Shown here piece after piece: positions 31,901 to 43,900 of a DNA stretch of 64,000 nucleotides (its first letter is position 1; each line of letters opens with the position of its first letter). Position numbers and translations under genes: made by a program. The notes under the pieces are model-generated. The model was not told the origin of the DNA. It did not search any database and was given only the letters and a program-made list of their open reading frames with translations. This stretch comes from Gambelia wislizenii (taxonomy: Eukaryota > Chordata > Lepidosauria > Squamata > Crotaphytidae): assembly GCA_030847615.1 (NCBI GenBank), contig JAUMIR010000004.1, forward strand, positions 75,299,001 through 75,363,000. The letters are read 5' to 3'.

Positions 31901-34900
31901 CTCAAGACTACTCAAGACTACTGAATATGGATGATGAGGGAGCTGCTGCAGTCTCCTGCAATAGCAGTGGTATGTTTGTGTTCTTGCCTGAGGATGTGCA
32001 ACAAGTTCAAGTTGGTTGCTGTATTGGAAGAGATGGTCCAGCAACTTGAGGCCCGTGTATCTATGCTTCAGCTATCTGTTTAAACATTAAAGGATGCCCA
32101 TCTTCTTCTTAGATCTTTTGTATCAGTGTTTTTCAAAGTTTACTTTGGAGTACCTTTCTTACTTCAGGTAGTCTGCTGAGGAAGTCTTGCAGAAGATTCT
32201 GGGTTATTTTGCTCAACCTCATGCCTCACAGATTTTTTAGACTACAGCTACCACTATCACTGGCTGGGACTGATGCACAAAGTAGTCTAAAATGTCTGTA
32301 ATGCACCATGTTGGGTACATGTATACAACAATGCGCACCAGGGGGGTTAAGAACAATGAAAAAGGGTTTTGGGGGGTATGTCCGCAGCAAAAGGAGGAAG
32401 AAGGAAATGGTAGGGCCACTATCCAGAGAAGATGGCAAAACGCTAACAGGGGACAGAGAAAAGGCAGAATTACTCAACACCCTCTTTGCCTCAGTGTTTT
32501 CAGAAAAGGAAAAGGGTGACCCACCTGAGGATAATGGAACAGAGGACACAATAGGGGAAATCCAGCACAGAATAAGCAAAGAGGTAGTACAGGAATACCT
32601 TCTTAATCTAAATGAATTTAAATCTCCAGGACCAGATGAACTACATCCAAGAGTAATAAAAGAGCTGGCAAATGTAATCTCAGAGCCATTGGCAATAATC
32701 TTTGAGAATTCCTGGAAAAAAGGAGAAGTCCCAGCAGACTGGAGGAGGGCAAACGTTGTCCCCATCTTCAAAAAGGGAAAGAAATATGATCCCAACAATT
32801 ATCATCCAGTTAGTCTGACATCAGTGCCAGGGAAGATTCTAGAGCAGATCATTAAACAGAGAATCTGTGAACATTTAGAAGACAATGCCATAATCACAAA
32901 AAGTCAACACGGGTTTCAGAAAAACAAGTCATGCCAGACTAATCTGATCTCTTTTTTTGATAAAATCACCAGCTTGGTAGACGAAGGGAACGCTGTGGAT
33001 ATCGCATACCTTGATTTCAGTAAGGCCTGTGACAAGATTCCCCATGACATTCTTGCAAACAAGCTTGTAAAATGTGGGCTAGACAAGTTAACTGTTCAAT
33101 GGATTTGTAATTGGTTGACTGGCCGAACCCAAAGGGTGCTCAGCAGTGGCTCCTCTTCGTCTTGGAAAGATGTGACCAGTGGGGTGCCACAGGGTTCTGT
33201 CCTGGGCCCAGTGCTATTCAACATCTTTATCAATGACTTGGATGAGGGAATTAGTGGCATACTTATCACATTTGCAGATGACACCAAATTAGGAGGAGTA
33301 GCTAATACCCTAGAGGACAGGATCAAAATTCAAAATGACCTGGATAGACTGGAGAGCTGGGCCAAAGCTAGCACAATGAAATTCAATATGGAGAAATGTA
33401 AGGTACTGTACTTAGGGCAGAAAAATGAAACGCACAGATATAGGATGGGAGAGACCTGGCTGAACGTGACTACGTGCGAAAGGGATCTAGGAGTCAAAGT
33501 AGACCACAAGTTGAACATGAGTCAACAGTGTGATGCGGTAGCTAAACAGGCCAATGCGATTTTGGGCTGCATCAATAGAAGTATAGTGTCTAGATCAAGG
33601 GATGTAATAGTGCCGCTCTATTCTGCCTTGGTGAGACCTCACCTAGAATACTGTGTCCAGTTCTGGGCACCACAATTCAAAAAGGATATGGACAAATTGG
33701 ATCGTGTCCAGAGGAGGGCAACTAAAATGGTGAAAAGTCTGCAAACCATGCCTTATGAGGAAAGGCTTAGGGAGCTGGATATGTTTCACCTGGAAAAAAG
33801 ACGGTTAAGGGTCGATATGATAGCCCTGTTTAAGTATTTGAAGGAGTGTCACATTGAGGATGGAGCAAGCTTGTTTTCTGCTGCTCCAGAGACTAGAACA
33901 CGGAATAATGCATGCAAGCTCCAGGAACGGAGATTCCACCTCAACATTAGGAGGAACTTTTTGACAGTAAGAGTTGTTCAGCAGTGGAACACACTCCCTC
34001 GGAACATGGTGGGGTCTCCTTCCTTGGAGGTCTTTAAACAGAGGCTGGATGGCCATCTGTCAGGGATGCTTTGATTGTGTATTCCTGCATGGCAGGGAGT
34101 TGGACTGGATGGCCCTCGTGGTCTCCTCCAATTCTACAATTCTATGATTCTATGATATTTATATCAGTGGTTCTCAGCCTTGAATCCTCCAGATGTTTTG
34201 GACTTTCCAGAAGCCAGGAGCCCTACCCAGTATAACTAGTGTCCAGGTGTTGTGTAGACTGGAAGTCAAAAACATCAGTGGGACCAAGGGTTTAGAACCA
34301 CTGCTTTACTTAACAGCAAAATTCTGATGAATATTAAGTTGCAGTTATTTCTCATTAGAGGGCCAAAATCTTCAAAGGTCATTCTGTGTTTCATCTTGCA
34401 TGGAACTGAGTCAGTTCTTGGAGCCAGTAGTGTTTGTTGATCCTTACTTAGTTCAAAATATTTTTTTTGTTAAGATTCTTAGTGTTGCTCGAGCTAATAG
34501 ACAATTTGAAATAGGCACCCCCCCCTACAAATATAGTTGATTATAAAATTAAGCCCTTCTTTAAAAATGAGTTGCTGATCAAGGTTGTACAGATGTGGAC
34601 TATCCAAATGCCTGTATTTTAGCCAGGATGAATTAGGGTGGGAGGAACACGACTGCATGACATTATAGGTCTCCATCTCTGAGTGAGACAAAGGACTCAC
34701 TATGGCATCTAATTCAATTTAGAAGGGAGCTGAAGGCCAAAAAGGAACAGGTAATCAGAGTGTGAATATAAGAATTGTTTCAGCGTTTGTCAGGGCCGGT
34801 TTAAGGAATTTTGGGGGGCCCTGCAATGCTTTATTTTGGGGGCCCCATATGTTTATCTCAGGTCAATGTAACCTAACTTCTTATTCACCATACAGGATGT

Positions 34901-37900
34901 TCAGATTACAGTAGGACCCCTGTATCCATGGATTCATTATCCATGGGACACAAAACAGCACACCTACCATAGAATCTTCCTAGAAAATGTGTTCTCCCTA
35001 GCCGTTTTCTAGGCCCTCCAAGGCAACTCTATGGTATTTTAAACCAGAAGTCCCATTATTTTCAATGGCATTCTCTATTATTCATGGTTTTCAGAATCCA
35101 CGCCCCCCCCCGACCCAATCCCCAGTGGATAAGAGGGGCCTACTGTATTACATAATTTGCCACCAATAATTTAGTTTAAAAACTATATTATAGGCACTAA
35201 CATAATATTATATTTTTTGTTTATTAGCAATTAACATAATGGTGTAGATTTCCTCCAAGAAAAGAAAGAGTGGACTATAAGCTGAACATGAGATAGCAGT
35301 GTGATGCAGCAGCAAAAAATGCCAATGCGATTCTAGGCTGCATTAATAGGAGTAGTGTCTAGATCAAGGGAAGTAATAGTATCACTACATTCTGCTTTGG
35401 TCAGATCTCACCTGGAATACTGTTTCCAGTTCTGGGTGCAACAATTCAAGAAAGATACTGAGAAGGATGGTGGGAGGTCTGGAAGCCATTACGCCCTATG
35501 AGGAACGGCTTAGGGAGCTGGGTATGCTTAGCCTTGAGAAGAGAAGGTTGAGAGGTGACATGAAAGCCATGTTTAAATACTTGAAGGGATGTCATACTGA
35601 GGAAGGAACAAGCTTGTTTTCTGCTGCTCCAGAGACTAGGGCACGGAGCCATGGGTTCAAACTACTGTACAGGAAAAGAGATACAACCTGAATTTTAGGA
35701 AGAACTTCCTGACAGTAAGAGCGGTTCGGAAGTGGAACATACTGCTACCTTGGAGTGTGGTGGAGTCTCCTTCTTTGGAGGTTTTTAAACATAGGTTGGA
35801 TGGCCATCTGTCAGGAATGCTTGGATTGTGTGTTCCTGCAGGGCAGAAGCCGATTGGATGGGATGGCTGTTGGGGTCCCTTCCAGCCCTATGATTCTATG
35901 ATTCTAGGCTACATTCAGAGCCTGGGAAAGTTACTCTTGGATTACACCTCCCAGAATCCGGCACCCTTCTCAAGGTCTGGTTGCATTGTTCCTTTTCCAG
36001 CATTCTCTAGCCCAGTGGTTCTTAACTTGGGGTCCGCAATGTCCTCACAGGGGGTCCACAAAGGCTTGAAGGCTGCTTGGCCCACCTCCTCCCTGTAGTG
36101 GAGTAGCCACATGACAGGAACCAAGGCAAAGGCTGGCTGGCTTGGCCTTCACATTGCCATTCAATCCACTCCAGCCACAAACTTGCAGGAAGAAGCAAGA
36201 GTGCCTCTGAGGGAAAGTTTAATGGATGGTGTAATTATATTTTTGTTGTTGTTAGCTATTGTTATTAGCTATTATTATTAGGGTTCTAAATCTTGAGTTA
36301 AATCTTGGGGCAACAAAAGATATTTAAAGGGGGTCCCTGGTAAAGAAAAGGTTAAGAACCACTGCTCTAGGCCAGTGCCTCTCACATAACACTAATGGAA
36401 TACTGGTGTTTTAGTGACAACAATAAAACCATTGTTCCCAGTAATATTACTCCAAATTTTAATTTATATTCTTTATATTCTTCTGTTAAAAGAGCTAGAG
36501 TGTTGTAGAAGTTTCAGCATTGCACTATGACTATGGAGACCAGGGTTTGAATCCTTACTCAGCTATGAATACCCACTGGGTGACCTTGGGCAAGTCACAC
36601 TCTCTCAGCCTCAAAGGAAGGCAAGGGCACACCCCTTTTGAACAAACCTTGCCTAGAAAACCCCATGGTAGGTTCGCCTTAGTCAGAAATGACTTGAAGG
36701 CACATAGGCAAACACACACACATTTCTTTTGCAGGCTGAACTGAGTTGGCAGCAAGGGGAGGAAGCTGAAGACTAAGGGGGAAAGGAAGGGGAGAGAAAC
36801 CAAGACAGGTTAAAAGCAGCTGGAGAGATGGATGGAGGGGATCTATGTGGAAGGAAGGAAGGAAGGAAGGAAGGAAGGAAGGAAGCCCTTTCTGAGGGAG
36901 ACAACCCTCAAATTCCTCCTCTCTTTCACACACACACACTTACCCTCTCCAATGTGCCTGGCTGGTTTGCATTTTGCAGCAGTAAACCCCCTCCAGCTTC
37001 TGCCACTGAGGGCTGCTACTACTTTCTCTTTCTCTTTGGGAGACCCTGTTTTGTTTGTTTTTTTAAAAAAAAGCCATCAAGAGGTTTTTGGAGGAGGAGG
37101 GTAGGAAGGGGCTCCTACCGGCTGTCTCCTGGCTGTCTCCTTCACCAGATTAAGGAGGTCAGCACGGGGCCCTCTCTTGACCTCGGGGCCCCCTGCCAAT
37201 GCTGATTTGGCAAACAGGTTAAACTGGCCCTGGCATTTGGTTAGGGTTATGAGCTTGACTTTGCACAGTCATAACTTTGCCAACATAAAGATCCATATAT
37301 AGTTGTAGCTCTCTCTCTGCTGTCATATCACTACAGTAGATTCAAATATAAAATGTAGGTTTCTTTCTACTGAAATTCAGCCTTATTGTTAAAAAAAGAA
37401 AATCCAGAATGTAAGTCATAGCTGACAATAGAGAAAATGGCTATTGTATTTCCCCCCCCAATCTACTTTTGGCCAGAATCCTCTTGGCACAGTATTCTAG
37501 TGGTTGCACTGTTTTCAAAGTTGTGCAGCAGTGGCAAGGAGAGGTAGACAGATCTGCTGGTTGCAAGCAGCCTGTTTCCTTGACATGTTTCTTCCTTGAT
37601 AGTTACTCCAGCTACTACCTTTTTCCTCCTTCTACCACACTGGCATAATTACAGTAGTGTAATGCACCAGCAAAATTCTGGCCTTTATCTCCAGCAGTGG
37701 GGCAGTTTCCTAGGTAAGGCTATTCCATTACCTTATTACCTTATTAATTTTTATTGGTAATATGAAAGCTACAGTGTGAGCAATTAGGGAATGGCACAGG
37801 AAAAGAGTGTCAGGGCAGGAAGACCCGTAATGGGCTAGCAGGAGAAGAGAATCTCAGTGGTTACAGTCAAGGAGAAAAATAAGAGAGGAACGTGGCCAGT

Positions 37901-40900
37901 GGACAGAGGAGTTATAAAAGGAAATGTGTGGCCTATGAAGCAGGAGAATATTTGGTGGATGTGGGGAAGCAGAGTATTTGAAGAAGCAGAGTGGGACCTT
38001 AGGCATAGGCTGATCTCAAAACACAAGGATGCAAAGGTAGAGATTAGCCAAACCTGTAGTGCCAACCAGAGTTGGAAAGTAGCTCAACAGAATGTTTTAA
38101 GGCCAAGAGTCTGAGGTGAAAGGAGTCCACTTCTCAGGAAAAATAATATGGAAACTAGTCTAGAAACTGGGGCAGGACGAGGCACTGCAAATTGTAAAGG
38201 CCACAGTCTTGCTGATTAATAAGGCTGAAGTAACTACCACATTTGATTCTGTAGCCTAGTGAAATAAAGATGCATTCCTCTCTTTCCATCAGTTATTTGT
38301 GGATGAGGTCCTAGAACTCCACAATATAGCATCCCACATGCTTGTGCTGAAATGTGGGACCAGCATTCTAATGGTAGATTTTCAGAACTGTGTTCTAGTT
38401 GAGGCAAAATATGTAGAAAAAAAATCAACCCAATTTTAAAAACTACATAACCCCCGCCCTCTAATATACAGTCTACCTTGGCAACTATTTTGTTTTCTTT
38501 TCCATGTAAAGTGAAGGGACTTTTAATCCTCTCAGGGCTTTTAGTATTCTGTGTATTTCTGCTTATATGGTATGTGTCTAAAAAGTGTTTACATCTTCTT
38601 GTGATGTCTGTTTCAGCCTTAGGTGCTTTTAATGAATTGCTTTATTATACTGTTTCTGTTTTTATGTATGTTTTAAAATTTAATTTGTCTTTTTATTATA
38701 TATTGCTCTGTGAGCTGTTATACGTTAGGTGATTGATAAAGCTTAGCAATAAAGAAATACAACCTTAAGAAATGTATGGTAGGATTATTCAACTGCTATC
38801 CCAGTACTGCTTGATACCTCTTTAGGTTACAACTGACATGTCCTAAACTGAGGGTTGCAATGTACTTCCCATTCCTGTCAAGATTCAGCCAACAAGTGAA
38901 TCTTGACAGGAATGGGAAGCAGGTTGCAACCTAAAGAGGTTTAACCTCCATCGCCCCTAGATTTCATAGAGAGCCCTCCTGCTATGCTCCCACCTTCTTT
39001 GTCTCTCAATTCCCCCACATTGTGGGAGATAACGGATGGCCCACATCTTGTGGCTTCTCACTTAGACTGAGCTACTCTTCACCCTCTCTGCTGCTGCCTG
39101 CCTTTGCTTTCTGCCTGTAAGCCTCCAAGGATCCCTAGACATGAGGATAAGGAAAAAGAGAATTTCTCAATACCCAGAGTCCCTTTCCCACCAAGTCATA
39201 GAATCATAGAATTGGAAGAGACCACAAGCGCCATCCAACCCATATAGGACTGCACCTCCCAAAAAGGCAATTTTGGCAACTAATTGGTTGTGGCAATTAA
39301 TTGACTGGTTGCTGAAAGTGGAGCTTATCAATCGGGCCCTGTACTTTGGGGGGGGGGTTGTCTTTAGATTCTATTATTTATCTAAAGCTTTTGAATGGTT
39401 TTTTAAATTCTCTTTTAATGTTCAGAGAGATAGCTGTATTAGTCTGTTTCAATATAGAAAGAATAAGAGGAAGGGGGAGAAAAAGTCTTGTGGCACCCTT
39501 AAGACAAACTGATCTTACCATGAGCTTTCATGAATTAAATGAAATAGTTAAATCTTTTGGTTTTTAACTGTGTTTTTAAAATGTGATGGTCTGTCTTTTA
39601 ATATTTCTATGAGCTACCTCAAGTCTCATTTTTGGGAGAAAGGCAGGATATAAATGCAATGAGTTAATAAAATAGACAGGTTTTTGTGGCCTGTAGAAAT
39701 TATGTCAATCAGGAAAGATAGTAAAACTCTGGCATGCAGATTGCAGAGCCCTTGTCTTCATCCCTTTTTATCAGCTTCATCATGCTTGGCTGATAGGGTT
39801 TGGGTGCTTTTCAGGGGGGAGTGAGAAAGACCCAACCATATACATCTGGAGTTTCTGGGAAATCAGAATACTCATCATCAGCCAGCTAGCCAGGTGGGAG
39901 TAGAAATTCAGTCTCTGCTGTTCCCTGCCTTTGCTTTTTATGCACAGACCTCTGAAGGTCCCTAGAGATGAGGAATAAGCACTATACTTATCTTGGTAGG
40001 CTGCATCGAAGTACATTTTCTTGAAAACTGTTACAGCAACATTTCTTATTCCTCTACTTAATTGGTATGCAACTGCACATAGTTAGGAACAGTTTCTCAG
40101 AGAAATTCCCATTGCTTGTCTTTTTGGGGAGAGGATTAATACAAGAGAATGTACAGTAGACTGCTACATGTGTGTGCATAATCAAAATAATTTACCGGTA
40201 CTTCCCTAAATCAAAAGGTTCTCTGGGTGGTTTATGAATCATATGCACTTTGAAGAATCGTTCCCTCCCCACTTTCCTGTTTGCCCACTTCCCTCCATCT
40301 TGCGCAATAATAATAATAATAATAATAATATTTATTTATACCCCGCCCCTCTGCTAAAAACAATCGGGGCGGCTTCCAACAATTAAAACTCCACAATGCC
40401 AACTAAAAGCATCCCCCACCCCCACCCACCCCCATAAAAAGACATTAAACAATATAAAATTAAAACCACCTAGCTAAAATCACATTAAAAACAAATATAA
40501 ACAAGACTAAAAAAGGCCAGGAGACGCAGCTCCAGAGGCCGGGATCTAATTAGGAAAGGCCTGCCGAAAGAGATCCGTCTTTAGTGCTTTTTTGAAACTA
40601 CTTAAGCTCATCATCTGACGGATCTTGTTCAGCAGGCCATTCCATAAATTGGGGGTGATTACCGAAAAGGCTCTCTGGGAGGTTGCAGACAGCCTAGATT
40701 TTTGTGGCTGAAGCAAATTCCTCCCAGAGGACCGGAGTGCGCGGGGAGGATTGTATAGGAGGAGACAGTTCCAAAGATAAGTTGGACCCAAGCCATTTAG
40801 GGCTTTAAAGGTAATAACCAACACTTTATACTGGGCCCAGAAACTGATAGGCAACCAGTGGAGAGATTTTAATACTAGAGTTATATGGTCTCTCCTAGAT

Positions 40901-43900
40901 GTTCCCGACACCACTCTGGCTGCCATATTGAAGTTTCCGGACCAAGCACGAGGGTAGCCCCATGTAGAGCGCATTGCAGAAATCTAGATGAGAGGTTACC
41001 AGCGCGTGCACCACAGTCTTGAGATCCCTTACTTCCAGGAAAGGGCGCAGCTGGCATATCAGCCGAAGCTGATAACAGGAGCTCCTGACCGTCACATTCA
41101 CCTGACTCGTCACCTGAAGCGATGAATCAAGGAGCACCCCCAGACTGTGAACACAGTCCTTAACGGAGAGTGTGACCCCGTCCAGGACTGGAGGTTGCAA
41201 CCCAACTCCTGGTTTTGGGTCCGCTACAGTGAGCACCTCCGTTTTGTCCAGATTTAATCTCAATCTGGTTTTCCTCATCCAGCCCATTACTGCAATAAGG
41301 TTGTTCAGTCTGCTTCCATGTATTAGTTAAGTCAGTGATTTGCTATTTGAAGGATATAATACTCCAGAATGGGCAAATGTTAATTTATCTTAGAACTGTG
41401 GTTCCTTTAGTGAAATAAAGTTACTTATGTTTTGCGTACTCAGAAAGGCATTCAGCAATCAGTGCAGCGTCAATCTTTAATGAATAACATAAGAGATTCT
41501 GTCATGGAATCAGTGGTTTGAAACAAAAACGACAAAAGAAAGATGTAACAGATGTTTCATTTTAAAGCATGTAAGAGGGAAGGAATATCCTTCTTGAAGC
41601 GGTAATAATGCTGCTCTTGTTTCAGGGCAGACTGCCAAGCTGATGTACGTGATGCACAATTCTGAATATCCCCTCAGCTGTTTTGCTCTCTTTGAAAATG
41701 GCCCCTGCCTCATAGCAGATGCCAACTTTGACGTCCTTATGGTGAAACTGAAAGGCTTCTTTCAAAATGCCAAAGGGAACAAGATAGAGAGCCGGGGCAC
41801 CCGGTACCAGTACTGTGATTTCTTGGTAAAGGTTGGCACTGTTACCATGGGACCCAGCGCTCGTGGAATATCCGTGGAGGTAAGGATGCCTGTAAAATAT
41901 GAAAATGTCAGAGAGGTTACTGGCAAAGTGTGCGCTGATGTATTGTGGCCCAGCTTGGTAGATGAAGGGAACGCTGTGGGTATCGTATACCTTGATTTCA
42001 GTAAGGCCTGTGACAAGGTTCCCCATGACATTCTTGCAAACAAGCTTATAAAATGTGGGCTAGACAAGTTAACTGTTCAATGGATTTGTAATTGGTTGAC
42101 CGGCCGAACCCAAAGGGTGCTCAGCAGTGGCTCCTCTTCGTCTTGGAAAGATGTGACCAGTGGGGTGCCACAAGGTTCTGTCCTGGGCCCAGTGCTATTC
42201 AACATCTTTATCAATGACTTGGATGAGGGAATTAGGGGCATACTTATCAAATTTGCAGGTGACACCAAATTGGGAGGAGTAGCTAACACCCTAGAGGACA
42301 GGATCAAAATTCAAAATGACCTGGATAGACTGGAGAGCTAGGCCAAAGCTAACAAAATGAAATTCAATTCAGAGAAGTGTAAGGTACTGCACTTAGGGCG
42401 AAAAAATGAAATGCATCGATATAGGATGGGAGAGACCTGGCTGAATGAGACTACATGCGAAAGGGATCTAGGAGTCCTAGTAGACCACAAGTTGAACATG
42501 AGTCAACAGTGTGATGCGGCAGCTAAAAACGCCAATGCGATTTTGGGCTGCATCAATAGAAGTATAGTGTCTAGATCAAGGGAAGTAATAGTGCCGCTCT
42601 ATTCTGCCTTGGTGAGACCTCACCTAGAATACTGTGTCCAGTTCTGGGCACCACAATTTAAAAAGGATATGGACAAATTGGAGCGTGTGCAAAGAAGGGC
42701 AACTAAAATGGTGAAAGGTCTGGAAACGATGCCTTATGAGGAGAGACTTAGGGAGCTGGGCATGTTTAGCCTGGAAAAAAGACGATTAAGAGGTGATATG
42801 ATAGCCCTGTTTAAGTATTTGAAGGGGTGTCACGTTGAGGATGGAGCAAGCTTGTTTTCTGCTGCTCCAGAGACTAGAACACAGAGCAATGGATGCAAGC
42901 TCCAGGAACAGAGATTCCACCTCAACATTAGGAGGAACTTTTTGACAGTCAGAGCTGTTTGGCAGTGGAACACACTCCTTCGGAGCGTGGTGGGGTCTCC
43001 TTCCTTGGAGGTCTTTAAACAGAGGCTGGATGGCCATCTGTCGGGGATGCTTTGATCGTGATTTCCTGCGTGGCAGGGGGTTGGACTGGATGGCCCTCGT
43101 GGTCTCTTCCAACTCTGCAGTTCTATGATTCTATGATAAGTTAAGATCAGAGCTTGAAATGATGCTTCAATTTAAAAATAATTTGTTCCTTATTACTGTA
43201 CTTTTAAAAAGTAACTTGCCAGTGTTGCTTGATGTTAAAAGAGTAACTTGTGTTGCCCATTACTAATTAGTTATTTTGATTAACTTAAAGAAATACAAAC
43301 ATGGCCCCAAATCCCTCAGGGTGACCTCCCAAAGCAACATTTTAGAAGTTATGTGTAAACATTATAAGTAACGTTTACACATTACTTATAATGTGTAAGT
43401 AATGTATTTGCTGCCGTATTACTAAAAAGTAAAGAAGTTGCCAGTTATTATAGTGCCTTCTAAAAGTAACATGTTGATGATGTCATTACCCCAAAATAAT
43501 GTTTTGCAGTAACATTTGTGCTTCTAACATATTGCTGCCACACTCTAGTCCAGACGCAGCAAGCATTTTACTGAATCAGGAAGCAACCACCAATATATAT
43601 AGGTTTGAGCCTCTGTCTTGAGGCCAAGCCTCTTTGTGTGGAGAGATTGCCATAGGGCTCAACAGAATCTGTTTTTAACCCTCTCCAAGTTAGAGTGGTC
43701 ATATTGCTGTGGTTGTATGCCTTCCAAGTCATTTCCAACTTATGGCAACCCTAAGGTGCGCCTATCACAGGGTTTCTTGGCAAAATTTGCTTAGAGGAGG
43801 TTTGCCTTTGCCTTCCTCTTCCTCTGAGGCTGAGAGAATGTGACTCGCCCAAGGTCATCCAGTAGGTTTCCATGCCCAAATGGGAATTTGAATCCTGGTT

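Larger units (their letters stand above)
34791..37232. mobile_element. Old hAT-like element carrying four later insertions
   Basis: The terminal repeats CAGGGCCGGTTTAA and TTAAACTGGCCCTG (one mismatch) lie 2.44 kb apart. Flanking 8-mers GCGTTTGT and GCATTTGG agree at six of eight positions. Sub-terminal GGGGGCCC motifs recur near both ends. Inside are a pogo-like MITE (34907), a CR1 fragment (35268), another hAT-like element (36013) and a SINE (36489). No transposase frame is recognised. Confidence 0.65.

Noticed and set aside
32226..32798. 190-codon minus-strand frame
   Set aside because: Antisense shadow of the CR1 open frame at 32308-34074.
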